64,000 nucleotides of DNA. It comes from Debaryomyces hansenii CBS767 (taxonomy: Eukaryota; Ascomycota; Pichiomycetes; Serinales; Debaryomycetaceae). The DNA lies in assembly GCF_000006445.2 (NCBI RefSeq), contig NC_006045.2, positions 930,001 to 994,000 on the forward strand, given 5' to 3'. Under the pieces are notes generated by a model, which saw only the letters and a program-made list of their open reading frames with translations, made no database searches and was not told the DNA's origin. Below, piece after piece: positions 1-10,293 of the stretch. The position numbers and the translations under genes are program-made. The stretch's first letter is position 1; every line of letters starts with the position of its first letter.

Positions 1-612
1 TGGGTAAATTGCACCGTACATACTGGATTCTTCTTTTGAAACGGTACTGCTCATTTCTTCTTCCATTCTTAATCTGTAGAATTCGAATCTTGCCTGGTCG
101 TATGCCTCAAATAATGACATGGTCTTACCGGTTTTCTTCGAATCTTGCAATAACCACAAAGTTCTTTGGACAACGGATTCACCATCTAAGGGTTTGTATA
201 ATTGTAACATATGCGACCAATCACATTGGCTGGACTCATTACCTTCATTTTCAATCAATGTCTTTGGTCTGGAAAATTCCCAAGGATGTTGGTGGTAGAA
301 TACGTCTCTTAATTGATCTTCTAAAAATTCCAATTTGGGGACTCTGGAAATGCTATTATGCCTTTGTTGTCTATCGTATATATTGGAACGGGTCTTAAAT
401 AAGTCTCCACCCTTCTTCTTTTGAAACAATGACCTGCTAGGATCATTTTCTTGTGCTTGTGTGTCAAATTTTTTTGGTTTCTTCGTTAAGTCCATCATTG
501 GTGGATGTGATCCAACAACATTGAACCATGCTGGTTTTTCCCTCAAAATTCCTGCTTTCAAGTAATGAGATGTTCGTTCTAAAACACCTGTCGCCTTTGT
601 TTGAATCTTCAT
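1..612 (-). CDS. RSM25: Mitochondrial small-subunit ribosomal protein Rsm25 (mS23), 3' end outside window
   Basis: The minus-strand frame opens with ATG at 612 and stays open for 204 codons to the window edge, so the C-terminus is missing. The N-terminus ([19 protein letters not shown]) and the motifs HPWEFSRPK and [16 protein letters not shown] match fungal Rsm25, a component of the mitochondrial 37S ribosomal subunit. S. cerevisiae Rsm25 is about 264 aa, so roughly 60 residues probably lie beyond position 1. The gene is transcribed divergently from the gene at 790, with 177 bp between them. The family assignment rests on remembered motifs and is firm; the missing end cannot be judged. Confidence 0.9.
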   Translation of the reverse strand, partial: MKIQTKATGVLERTSHYLKAGILREKPAWFNVVGSHPPMMDLTKKPKKFDTQAQENDPSRSLFQKKKGGDLFKTRSNIYDRQQRHNSISRVPKLEFLEDQLRDVFYHQHPWEFSRPKTLIENEGNESSQCDWSHMLQLYKPLDGESVVQRTLWLLQDSKKTGKTMSLFEAYDQARFEFYRLRMEEEMSSTVSKEESSMYGAIYP

Positions 613-789
613 ATTACTTGAACCTAATTACTATGCTATGTTTATGACTTCCATTCTTCATATTAAAGGTAGAAATTCGTCTCACTTTCTTGAAAAATTT
701 TTGCTTATGTAATCTCTTTATATATCAAGTTTTATCAACTCTTACAATATACTGTTATCAAAGTAATAATTTACTGATGATTGCTAACA

Positions 790-2916
790 ATGAAACGATG
801 GTATGCTACGTCCAATGTATCTGTTAGTCGTGGTATTCTACATTCTGCGGTAGATAATTTGTGTAAACGGGCCTTAAAGTCTCAGACAAATGATTCGAGC
901 TATCTACATGAGACGGTGAAATCTTTAATAAATAAATATCATGTTCCATTGGCAGAATATTTTGGCATAAACCTGGAACAATATAACAATATAAACGCCA
1001 AAGAAGAAATATGGCATAAATTAATGTCTATCGATAAAATATCTGCAGAGATACGGTCAAAGAGGCATGATCTACTTACTTTAAAAAATCATCAATACCG
1101 AGCTCCCCAGGTTCCATATAATAATTTCCTCAAAGCATTATACCCACATAGAAATAGAGGTTCTTTAAGTCTTATTTCTCCTGAGGAGGACACTTCTAAC
1201 TTTGGCAGTAATGCGATTAAATACGAGCTGGTTAACCATAATTTGGTCTATAGGTATTACTGCGAATTGCCTCATCCTGCCCCATCATATATGAAACCAA
1301 ACCATTTAGACGATTTCCTTAGTCGCTTTTTCTATAGGAGAGATTTTATTAAGCCCAACTCATTTTCCTCGTCATATGCAAGGTCTGCAAGTCTGATGTA
1401 TAGTACATATAATGAAATGTTGGAACAAAGAGCAGAGCATGTTGCAATGTGTACAAAAATTCTCAATGACATGAAGGAATCTGAACTACCATTATCTATA
1501 CAAGAACAAAACCATTTTCTCTTCATGAGCTTTTTCAAGGATCGAGCAGATATTATCGAGAAAGTTGAAAATTCCGTCAAACAGTTAGCGGAAACTGATG
1601 GTCAAGATTCATACCCATTACCTGATAACAACAAGTTTGATTGGAATATATATCAACTGATAAAACACCAGTTCAAGGATGAAACCTCAAAATTAAATAT
1701 TGGTACCTATAATACTCTATTGTTTATTGCCATGAGACACAATAGACATGATGTGGTGACTGATATTCTTCAAGACTTGGGCTTGAAAGATATACTTAAT
1801 CATGAGAAGCATATTATGAATGAAATGAATACCACACCAAATCGTGAAACACTTGAACTCTTACTTGATTATTTTTCGTCTCAAGCATATAAAGAAATGT
1901 CGGAGAATCAAAACTCAATACTAGCATTTTCAAAGATTGTAAACTATTTGGCAGATTCAACTCATATCACATTAGATGTCAGAACCATAAATAAAGTTAT
2001 AAAAGGCCTAACAAATATGAGAAATATTGAAGAAGCTGAACTTTTAGTTTCAAAGTTATTTTTTGATCCGCTGTTCGAAGACACAGAAAAGACATTATTT
2101 GAAAAATCAAACCCAGAATTGGATTTGTATAAGGCTTTAACATCGGATGATAAACAATTGTATAAGAAGTTATTGAGGCTGTACGATGCTTTGAGGGAAA
2201 TATTATTATCGCAGAATATCAATGACGATTTAGAGCCTTACAAGCTAATGCCAAATGAAGGTTCGTTTCGCCCATTAATTAATTCTTATTGTTCACCCAA
2301 TAATGACGAAACCTCCTTTCAGAAATCAGTCTATATAATGAATGTTCTTGAGAATCAATATGGATTGCCTATAACTACCAGAATATTTTATGCATTGTTT
2401 TCCAAATTCATTGAAATTAACAAGTATAGTTCCCGTCACTCGGCAGATTGGAATTTGGAAGGACTAAATCATATTACAGTAAAGCTAATAAATGCACACG
2501 ATCGGTCATATGGGTTCAATCAAGATGCCATTATGAGAAATAAACTAGATGAGTTGGTCCTTTCAGCTCAATTAAAGTCATTCGTAGATAAAACTATAGA
2601 TGGAAAGAAATTGGGACATATTCCGAAAGATAGAGGTAACTTTGTTAAGCTTTCAGATACCATAGTCCATCAAGTATTTCGGGCTTATGTTTCAGTACTT
2701 AATAATGATACAACTTTAACTTTATCGCAGAAGAAAGAATTTACAGGCACCATTGAGTTACTAAGAAAAGATTTATTGAATGATATAAAAAGTATAAGAG
2801 GCTCACATCCATCGCCTAAGGGTGTTCCAAAGCTGATGGTTTACATTAATGATGAAATCAGCTACCTAAAGAAAGGATTTATAATCGATTTAATAGATCT
2901 GACGTATTCCATATGA
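790..2916 (+). CDS. Unrecognised 708-aa protein, probably mitochondrial, helical-repeat type
   Basis: The first ATG of the long frame is at 790; an upstream TTG at 781 is unlikely to be used. The N-terminus (MKRWYATSNVSVSRG) is basic and hydroxylated with no acidic residues, as in mitochondrial presequences. The body is predominantly helical in appearance. Stretches near residues 310-340 (YNTLLFIAMRHNRHDVV), 350-420 and 490-550 resemble the degenerate PPR-like repeats of yeast mitochondrial RNA maturation and translation factors. I cannot tie it to a named gene. It neighbours RSM25 (divergent) and converges on the small membrane-protein gene at 2976, with 59 bp between stops. Inference: an organellar RNA-binding factor. 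The alternative is a fast-evolving helical protein with no such role. Confidence 0.75.
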   Translation: MKRWYATSNVSVSRGILHSAVDNLCKRALKSQTNDSSYLHETVKSLINKYHVPLAEYFGINLEQYNNINAKEEIWHKLMSIDKISAEIRSKRHDLLTLKNHQYRAPQVPYNNFLKALYPHRNRGSLSLISPEEDTSNFGSNAIKYELVNHNLVYRYYCELPHPAPSYMKPNHLDDFLSRFFYRRDFIKPNSFSSSYARSASLMYSTYNEMLEQRAEHVAMCTKILNDMKESELPLSIQEQNHFLFMSFFKDRADIIEKVENSVKQLAETDGQDSYPLPDNNKFDWNIYQLIKHQFKDETSKLNIGTYNTLLFIAMRHNRHDVVTDILQDLGLKDILNHEKHIMNEMNTTPNRETLELLLDYFSSQAYKEMSENQNSILAFSKIVNYLADSTHITLDVRTINKVIKGLTNMRNIEEAELLVSKLFFDPLFEDTEKTLFEKSNPELDLYKALTSDDKQLYKKLLRLYDALREILLSQNINDDLEPYKLMPNEGSFRPLINSYCSPNNDETSFQKSVYIMNVLENQYGLPITTRIFYALFSKFIEINKYSSRHSADWNLEGLNHITVKLINAHDRSYGFNQDAIMRNKLDELVLSAQLKSFVDKTIDGKKLGHIPKDRGNFVKLSDTIVHQVFRAYVSVLNNDTTLTLSQKKEFTGTIELLRKDLLNDIKSIRGSHPSPKGVPKLMVYINDEISYLKKGFIIDLIDLTYSI

Positions 2917-2975
2917 TACACATGTACATAGATGAGCATTATAATACACAGAAAGCTATGAGCTTCCGAATTCTC

Positions 2976-3446
2976 TTATACCATCGCCTCTTTTTCTTTC
3001 CCCATTTGAAGATTTTTATAGAATTCTCTTTTTTGATCCTCAACGGCCGCTTCGTTTTCTTCCTTTATAAGTTCATCAATGTCGTAATCGTAATTATTAG
3101 GGTCGGTGTCTATGTCTAATCTTTCCTTGTTTCTCCTTCTCAAAGAAGAATCTTGCTGCAACCTAATTTTCAATGGAATATCGCTAGACGTTACATGGGC
3201 TTTCTCCCTGAGCTTCGAAACGCTAACCCTGAATGAATGTGATTCTTGTCCTTGTTCTCTCAAGGATGCCTCTTCATCCGGTGGGATATAACCCTGGTAA
3301 CTGTTCAAGTAATTGTCTTTATTGTTCTGCTGGACCTTTTCCTTGGGTTTCCTTTCATATTCATATTTAGCTAAACCTGATGAATATGGCAAGTATATTA
3401 AAAATGCAATAATCACTATAGCAAATATGATAATGGTTCCAATCAT
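2976..3446 (-). CDS. Small single-pass membrane protein, 156 aa, unrecognised
   Basis: The ATG is at 3446. Residues 2-20 form one strongly hydrophobic segment (IGTIIIFAIVIIAFLIYLP), suiting a signal anchor. The rest is hydrophilic and charged: a Lys/Glu-rich region, an RRRNKER block near residue 105, and an acidic DIDELIKEENEAAVE stretch followed by a basic tail. That layout, an N-terminal membrane anchor with a charged cytosolic tail, is seen in several small ER or Golgi proteins of yeast. The acidic element vaguely recalls Pga2, but I would not name it. It is well separated from neighbours and has no competing frame with a better start. It is probably a real gene because it has an ATG start and no low-complexity artefact. 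Confidence 0.65.
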   Translation of the reverse strand: MIGTIIIFAIVIIAFLIYLPYSSGLAKYEYERKPKEKVQQNNKDNYLNSYQGYIPPDEEASLREQGQESHSFRVSVSKLREKAHVTSSDIPLKIRLQQDSSLRRRNKERLDIDTDPNNYDYDIDELIKEENEAAVEDQKREFYKNLQMGKEKEAMV

Positions 3447-3665
3447 AGTTCAGTGTTATATTGTAACTAATGTAGTACATAAAGTGGTTGAAAAATTTAG
3501 CTTATGGCCCGAATATTATTGACCCGTGAAATTGTGGCAGATTTCATAATTAAGCCTCAGTAGTATAATATAGCCAATCTAATTACAGTGAAAGTAATAT
3601 ATATCCACATTACGTATATTCAAATACTTTATTTGCGATTTAAGCTCTACGTTATAGTTGACAGA

Positions 3666-4172
3666 ATGTTTAGACAGGTATTGAAAGTTTCCCATAGAAG
3701 AGTTGTACCCTCTATTGCTCGTACAACCAGACTTGTTCCCGTCTTACGCAGGCCAAGTCCTAATTTGTGTATCTCCACCAGATCATATGCTTTTTCCACC
3801 GAAGGAGAAGCTTTTGATGATAAGGTGGATTCCTTATCGTTAGGACAATATAATAATATTTCCAATGAATACTTGGAAACGTTAGCTGATGAGTTAGAAA
3901 TGTTATCAGAAGATTATCCTCAGATTGACTGTGAATTAACGCAAGGTGTCATGACCTTATCAGTGCCACCAAACGGCACTTACGTTATTAACAAACAGCC
4001 ACCAAACAAGCAAATTTGGTTGAGCAGTCCAATAAGTGGACCTAAAAGGTACGATTTGATAGGTGGTAAATGGATCACGTTGAGAGATGGGTCTGCTTTG
4101 ACAACCCTCCTAGAAGAAGAAATATCAGTTGCATTAGAAGGGGCATTCCACTTCGAGGGCATTGAAAACTAA
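3666..4172 (+). CDS. YFH1: Frataxin, mitochondrial iron chaperone
   Basis: I take ATG 3666 as start, giving 168 aa (S. cerevisiae Yfh1 is 174). An upstream in-frame ATG at 3588 would add 26 hydrophobic residues that do not look like a presequence. From 3666 the N-terminus is Arg-rich and without acidic residues for about 45 positions, a clear mitochondrial targeting signal. The mature part has the frataxin fold signature: an acidic first helix (NEYLETLADELEMLSEDYP) that binds iron, then the strand motifs GVMTLSVPPNGTYVINKQPP, KQIWLSSPISGPKRYD and GGKWITLRDG. Frataxin supplies iron to, or regulates, Fe-S cluster assembly on the Isu scaffold in the matrix. No anomalies were seen. Confidence 0.95.
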   Translation: MFRQVLKVSHRRVVPSIARTTRLVPVLRRPSPNLCISTRSYAFSTEGEAFDDKVDSLSLGQYNNISNEYLETLADELEMLSEDYPQIDCELTQGVMTLSVPPNGTYVINKQPPNKQIWLSSPISGPKRYDLIGGKWITLRDGSALTTLLEEEISVALEGAFHFEGIEN

Positions 4173-4785
4173 GTTCTTTGTGCATAGTCTTTGTTACTAT
4201 TTGATCCTGACCATCTCATCCGACCCTCTGGTGGAACTTTGTAAATATGTTGATGGATGTTAATAATGGACTTGCATAGTGCACATACGTACTGGCTATA
4301 TAGTCTTAATAGTTATAAAGAGCGTCTATCTGTATAGAAATTTGATATATATTGAAACACAGTAAAATGCTAGTGTAATTAACGGTACTTTTCAATTCGA
4401 GTATATTATTCTACAACATGGACATTTTGGTTAAAATTCAGACTTGATTTCATTCTGGTCTGATCGTCTAACTATCGGGGCTTATGTCTTTCTAACGAGA
4501 TTCAGGCCATATTATAATCTATAGATTTCATGATTTTGAATATTTGTGGTTGCAGACGTTTTTTTTCTGAGAGCACATCTCTAAAATTGAGATTCGTTTG
4601 TACGGAAGAAGGCTACTTTTATAATATAATATTCATAGATTGTCCATATCTTCCTTATTTGCCTTCTACTATCTACTGGTAATCATACTAGAAATCCATC
4701 AAAAAATAGTATCGAGGAAAAAGGTTGGTATCGTTTGCAAAAGTAATTCTATCAACACTGGCTCGCATGCATAACTATCATAACT
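4173..4785. other. Intergenic, 613 bp, no gene seen
   Basis: This AT-rich stretch lies between YFH1 and the SP-RING gene, both on the plus strand. I found no open frame with a convincing product, no tRNA cloverleaf and no clear C/D or H/ACA box pattern. It should hold the YFH1 terminator and the promoter of the downstream gene; an 8-T run lies near 4560. Confidence 0.5.
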
Positions 4786-6045
4786 ATGGCACCTAATATA
4801 CGATTAAAAGGACCCAAATCATCAGGAAGTAAAGTGACTTTTTCGACTGAGTGTCATATTTATAATGGGCAACAAATTCAAAAGTTCAATTTACTGATAC
4901 GGCTTCCGTCACAAGTACTCGGTTCGTTAGCTTATCCATTTACTAATCAGAAAGAAACTGGTGGCACCAAGAACCAACCCAAAACCAATACTGATGAGAA
5001 TATAAAGCATGAAGATGAGAACAGTAATAGTGATAGTGATCTCTCTTCGTTAGATTGGGAATTAAATAAGGCACTTTCATCGTCGAATACCATTCCCTCG
5101 AGCGAGATAACATACAAGGCCGCATCTACGAGTCAAGGAACACAAGACATAACTAAAAATGATACAAAAGAGGCGGACGATAGGTCTGAGGGTTATCGAA
5201 CAATACCCAAGAATCTTATATCGATAATAAAGAAAGAGCTCGGGGACTTGGAAGACACGGACGATGATTTGGGTATGATCGAAAAGATGGTGTTTACGTT
5301 GAAAGACCCCCTATCTGCCAGCAAGATTGGTTTACCGGTGAAATCAAACTTGTGCCAGCATTTCGAATGTTTTGATTTCGAAAATTTTTGCATTTTTAAT
5401 AAGATCCCTACGGGGGTGAAAAACTTGATCAAAAAGGATCTAGCGAAACGAAATTTGGACTTGAAAAAATCCGAAAAGCTGTCCAAGTTGAACCAGCCTG
5501 GCCATGTCAAGTTCGACGGCCACGCTACCAACACCAATGCGTCGTTCATACATTTCCCGTCATTTTCCCCGTCCATAAAAAGCTACAAGCACCAGTTTGC
5601 TCAACCCAAAGTCCCCGCCTACAAATGCCCCGTCTGCAATGTCAGCTTTGCATTAAACCAGTTGTATATTAGTGACGTATTCAATTTTTTCGTCAAAACG
5701 ACCCCCAAGCATATCGACCGTATTGAGCTTATGGACATGGTCAAGTACAAAATAATCGACGATTCCAAAGCCAATTGGGCCAACACCAAGTCCCACGTCT
5801 CACATGAGCCTGAAGAACTTGTAATACTATCTGACGACGACGACGATGACGACTCTACTGCTGCACAACACGCTATCCACAATGACGAACACACCCAAGT
5901 CGATCCCCAAATCCCAGAATCCACCGATGATGTCTTCAACGATGGCTTGGATAACGAATTATTGCGTTTATCCAATCTACACGAGCATGCAACAGATAGC
6001 TACAAGGGGAGAGGCAGTTGGGAGGATCCTGTAACTTTAGATTAG
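4786..6045 (+). CDS. SP-RING (Siz/PIAS-type) SUMO E3 ligase-like protein with split zinc finger
   Basis: The 419-aa frame starts at ATG 4786. Residues about 170-195 match the first half of the SP-RING of Siz/PIAS SUMO ligases (LKDPLSASKIGLPVKSNLC, then C190-H192 in CQHFECFDFENF). The second zinc-binding pair follows at C281-C284 (YKCPVCNVSF). Such fingers bind one zinc and recruit the Ubc9-SUMO thioester. Residues about 345-356 (EELVILSDDDDDDD) are a textbook SUMO-interacting motif with acidic tail. Odd points: C195 and C281 are about 85 residues apart, against about 20 in the family, so a basic insert of about 65 residues splits the finger. The protein is also short for Siz1/Siz2 and shows no obvious SAP or PINIT domain. 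It could be a divergent Siz paralogue, so I give no symbol. Confidence 0.75.
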   Translation: MAPNIRLKGPKSSGSKVTFSTECHIYNGQQIQKFNLLIRLPSQVLGSLAYPFTNQKETGGTKNQPKTNTDENIKHEDENSNSDSDLSSLDWELNKALSSSNTIPSSEITYKAASTSQGTQDITKNDTKEADDRSEGYRTIPKNLISIIKKELGDLEDTDDDLGMIEKMVFTLKDPLSASKIGLPVKSNLCQHFECFDFENFCIFNKIPTGVKNLIKKDLAKRNLDLKKSEKLSKLNQPGHVKFDGHATNTNASFIHFPSFSPSIKSYKHQFAQPKVPAYKCPVCNVSFALNQLYISDVFNFFVKTTPKHIDRIELMDMVKYKIIDDSKANWANTKSHVSHEPEELVILSDDDDDDDSTAAQHAIHNDEHTQVDPQIPESTDDVFNDGLDNELLRLSNLHEHATDSYKGRGSWEDPVTLD

Positions 6046-6085
6046 TATGTATATATCTTCTAATGTATATCTACATTCATAGTCT

Positions 6086-6091
6086 CACGTG
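6086..6091. promoter_or_regulatory. CACGTG E-box upstream of the tricalbin gene
   Basis: CACGTG, within CTCACGTGAA, lies about 235 bp upstream of the tricalbin ATG. It is the core site of bHLH factors such as Cbf1, Pho4 and Tye7. The context does not decide which factor binds. Confidence 0.3.
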
Positions 6092-6323
6092 AATGTTTAA
6101 TACTCGAACAAAGACGGCTGGAACAGGTTCATTGTTCTCTAACAATTGGAATTCCCATATTTCGCTTCTCGTGACTTCAATTTTTCACTTACGTTGCGGT
6201 TCCTGAATATCAAAAAAATCCATGGGTTTGGTACCATGAAAGCAATAATATAATCTCTTCAATAATTGAAGTAATTTAGACAATTAGCAGATAATCTATT
6301 TCAGAAAGTTCAATTAATTCAAT

Positions 6324-9300
6324 ATGGACGCTCAAAATGGGGGATCCGCAAATGTAAGTGAGATCAATTGCAATTATTTATTGTTTACTTGTGGATTTGA
6401 TGAACCATACTAACTAAACAAAACAGCCAGATGAAATGCTTCAGCCTCCAGAACAGGTTGAAGTTGAACAACCTGCACCAAAAAAAGATGAGGACATACA
6501 ACGGGATGTAGAGAAAAGGACTGAAGCCAAGATGGGAAAAACTTCAGAGGTTACTACTACGACCATCGATTTGACGCCGAGTGAAGATTTGGATCTTTCA
6601 AATATCACGGATAAGCCTCCACCAAGACAATCAGTTGAACCTACTTACAGAGGGTGGAAAGAAGTTGGTACTTATGAAGAACAAGATGCTTTGACGGAGG
6701 AAGATGAGGCAACCGATTTGTTAGCGCACAGTTCGTTTTTTGATACGTACTTGCCGGCTGCTGCATATGGTGACTGGTACCACAATGTTGCATTTTTGAT
6801 ACTTGGTGGTACCTTGTCGTGGATTGTGGGATGGTTCAGATTCACGCTTGCGCCTGTTTTCTTCATCATGGTTGTTTTTGCAATTTTGTATCGTAGTTCT
6901 ATTAAGAAATATAGAACGCTCTTGAGAGAAGAAGCGCAAAGAGAGTTTTCGATCAAATCAATTGAGGATGATTATGAAACCTTGGACTGGCTTAACGTCT
7001 TTATGGAAAAATTCTGGTACTTTTTGGAACCATCTGTTTCCCAAATTGTCTGCGAACAAGTTAATCCAATTTTGGCGTCGTCGCCTGCGCCAGCTTTTAT
7101 TAAGTCTTTATGGCTTGATAGTTTCACAGCTGGTACCAAACCTCCACGTATTGATTGTGTTAAGACTTTGCCAGGTACTGATAGTGATGTTGTTGTCATG
7201 GATTGGGGCTGTTCGTTTACTCCTAACGCGTTAGCTGATGCTAACAATAAACAATTAAAGAATAGAGTCAATCAAAAAGTTATTGTTAAAGCTAATTTAT
7301 TTGGTATTGATATTCCAGTGGCTGTTTCTGATGTTTCATTTAAGGTGTTCCTTAGAGTAAGATTAAGAATGATGTCTTCGTTTCCTCACGTTGAAACCGC
7401 TAATGTTTCTTTATTAGAGGTACCACAGTTTGACTTCAACTGTAAGCCTTTCGGTGACAGTATCTTCAATTGGGAAGTTTTAGCCATGCCAGGCTTATTG
7501 CCATTTATCCATCAGATGATTAAGAAGTATGCTGGTCCTATGGTTTTTTCTCCATTATCATTCCAATTAAATGTTCAACAGTTGTTAGCTGGTAATGGGT
7601 TAGATTCTGCTATTGGTATTTTAGCCATTTCAGCTCATTCTGCTAGAGGATTAAAGGGCTTCAATTATCTTGGTAATACTTTAGATCCATACTTAACATT
7701 TGGATTCCAAAAGAAAGTGTTGGCCCAGACCTCAGTTAAGGATAACACATCCAGACCTGTATGGGACGAAACGGTTTATATTCCAGTTAAGTCTCTCTCA
7801 GAACCTTTATCTATTGCAGTTATTGACTTTAACGATATTAGAAAGGATAAGCAAGTTGGTACTATCCAATTTGATTTAGAAGCTTTGCGTGAGAACCCTG
7901 AACAACCTAATCTTTCAGGTGCTTTCGTTAGGAATAACAAGCCTGTTGGTGAATTACAATTCGGTATGCACTTCATGCCTACACTCGAACCTGAACAACA
8001 AGCCGATGGTGCAATTGTTCCACCTCCTGACTTGAATACTGGTATTGCAAGAATTGAAGTTTCTGGTGCAAGACATTTGAAGACTAAAGAAAAGGCTGCA
8101 TCTACTTACGTTGAATTGTACTATAATAAGGACTTGTTGGTTACGACTCCTGTTGCAAAGAAAACTAACGATCCAGCATGGAATGCATCCTATGAAAAGA
8201 TTGTTGATAACCGTGCTAAGTCTAAGATCAAGGTTGTCGTGAAGAATGATAAATCTAAGAAGACTTTAGGAAATGTTTTCATTACATTGAATGAACTTAT
8301 TGACGCAACGCAAGTTCAAGAGTCATGGTTCCCATTATCGAATGGGGGTGAAGTTCATATTCTGGCATCTTGGAAGTCTGTTGCTTTGACAGGTGCTAGT
8401 GGGGCTGGTGGTTACACTCCTCCAAAGGGTGTTGTCAGAATTAGTATTGACAGAGCTGAAGATATACGTAACTTAGAAAGAATTGGTAAGGTTGATCCAT
8501 ACGCTAGGGTCATGGTTAATGGTTTCCAAAGATGTAGAACAGCTGCTGCTGATTCCACATTGAATCCAACTTGGAATGAAATTCATTACGTTACTGTTTC
8601 GTCTGCAAATCAGAAATTGACTCTCGAGGTCATGGATGTTGAATCTCGTTCTCCTGATCGTACTTTGGGATCTTTCGATGTTAAATTGAATGAAATTGTC
8701 AGTAAAAATGAAAAGGGTGAATACATCGAATATGTTGATAATGAAAAGAGAGAATCTAAATTAATTCATAAAAAAGGTCCTAAGGGCACTCTTACTTACT
8801 CCTTATCTTTCTACCCAACCTTACCTGTAATGTCTTTAGAGGATATTAAGGAGGAGGAAGCGGATGCTGAAGAAGCTAGAAAAGAAGCTGAAGAAAAGGC
8901 CGCTAAGAGTGCTGGTGAGGATGAAAAGACTAAGGTTGAAGAAGCAGACGTGGAAGAAAAGAATGCCGATGACAGCGAGTCCGATAATAGAGAAGACGAA
9001 GAAGAAGAAAGTATTAGGGCCTCGAAGTTAAGATTATCTCTAGACGAGTTAGTTGAATATAAGAGCGGTGTCTTCATCTATGAGGTTATTGAAGGGAATG
9101 TTAACAAAGATGGCATTTACTTGCAAATCTTTTTCGACAATCATGGCTACCACGATTACCGTACTCAAAAATTACTTAGGAAAGACAAGCAGATTGGTAC
9201 TACTGGTGATGTCGTTATTAAGGAATTAGATGAGTCTCAAGCTTATTTCAGATTAACTAAAAATAAGGAGGACAATAGGGCCGAAAAGGTACTTGCGGAA

Positions 9301-10041
9301 CTTAATATCCCTACTTTGGAATTGTTAAAGAACGCATATAATGCGCCATACACTGTTAATGTTGATGGTGCTTCAAGCGGCTCTTTCAAGATTCAATGTT
9401 CTTGGATTCCAGTTATATACCAAACTGCAATTCCACCACAAGATTCTCATAACAACTCAGGTGTTGTTAGCATTGAGGTCTCCAATGCCGAGAATTTGAT
9501 TTCGGCCGATAGAAACGGTAAGTCAGACCCATACGTCGCCTTATACTTGAACACTGATAAAGATAGTTTCTTCAAGACTAAGAAGATCAAGAGAACCCTC
9601 GAGCCAGTCTGGAAAGAAACCGGTAGTACTAAGGTCGCTAATATGTACGATTCCGTCGTCAAGGTTGTTTGTAATGATTGGGATATTGGTCCTGAAAAGG
9701 ATGATCTCTTGGGTGTTGGCTACATCAACTTATCCGAAATCTACGAAAACAATGGCGAGACTACCGAATTTACATGTCCTTTGACTACCGAAGAAGGTGG
9801 TGATGGTGGTACTGTTTACCTTAAGGGTTCTTTCAGACCAGAATTTGTGTTGAATGTTTTTTCATCTGATTCTTCGAACATCGGTGACGCCTTTGGCACC
9901 GTTGGTAAAGGTGTAGGTGGTGTTGGTAAAGGCCTTGGTAAGGGTGTAGGTGGTGTCGGAAAGGGTGTCGGAAAGGGTGTTGGTGGTGTCGGTAAAGTCT
10001 TCAAGAAAGGGTTACATTTAGGTAAATCTGAAGATGCTTAA
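6324..10041 (+). CDS. TCB1: Tricalbin (ER-plasma membrane tether; SMP and C2 domains), spliced
   Basis: Coding is join(6324..6353, 6427..10041), 1,214 aa: a 10-codon first exon, a 73-nt intron, then the body in frame. An N-terminal hydrophobic hairpin (about residues 127-168) anchors it in the ER. An SMP lipid-transfer domain follows (about 190-388). C2-type domains begin near 405 (ISAHSARGLKGFNYLG), 549, 678 (RIGKVDPYARVMVNG) and 1022 (NAENLISADRNGKSDPYV); a degenerate one may lie near 880-1005. An acidic coiled stretch lies at about 811-875. Tricalbins are yeast extended synaptotagmins, moving lipid at ER-plasma membrane contacts with Ca2+-binding C2 domains. The C-terminus is unusual: Gly-Lys-Gly-Val repeats ending in a basic tail. 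Length and layout fit Tcb1/Tcb2 (about 1,180 aa) better than Tcb3; the paralogue choice is uncertain. Confidence 0.9.
6354..6426 (+). other. Intron of the tricalbin gene
   Basis: The 5' site is GTAAGT at 6354, the branch point TACTAAC is at 6408-6414 and the 3' site CAG ends at 6426. Removal joins the ATG-led 10-codon exon in frame to the long exon. The long exon alone has its first ATG only four codons in, at 6436. Confidence 0.9.
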
Positions 10042-10162
10042 ACCGCTTAGATATCTTTTATTTCATTGACTATATTTATTTCGATTAGTTAGTATGTTTT
10101 TTTATGTATTTATTGTAATTCTAAACTTTTTTACTTCTTACTGTAAAAGGAAGTCTATCTTT

Positions 10163-10168
10163 CACGTG
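10163..10168. promoter_or_regulatory. CACGTG site and poly(T) tract in the RPA190 promoter
   Basis: TCACGTGA sits about 130 bp upstream of the RPA190 ATG and is followed at 10178-10190 by a 13-T run, a nucleosome-excluding element. In Candida albicans, Cbf1 is reported to act at ribosome-related genes, so an E-box here fits a gene for RNA polymerase I. The binding factor is inferred. Confidence 0.4.
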
Positions 10169-10293
10169 ATCATTCGATTTTTTTTTTTTTCTGTGCAAAA
10201 TTTAACAGTAGAGATCCAGAGATGAGCTTTTGGATAGGAATAGTTGTAGCTTAACAGAAGCACTGATTTAATTAAGCAAGGAATACACCCGCC

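Noticed and set aside
9..398. 129-codon plus-strand frame at the window start
   Set aside because: It is the complement of RSM25 coding sequence.
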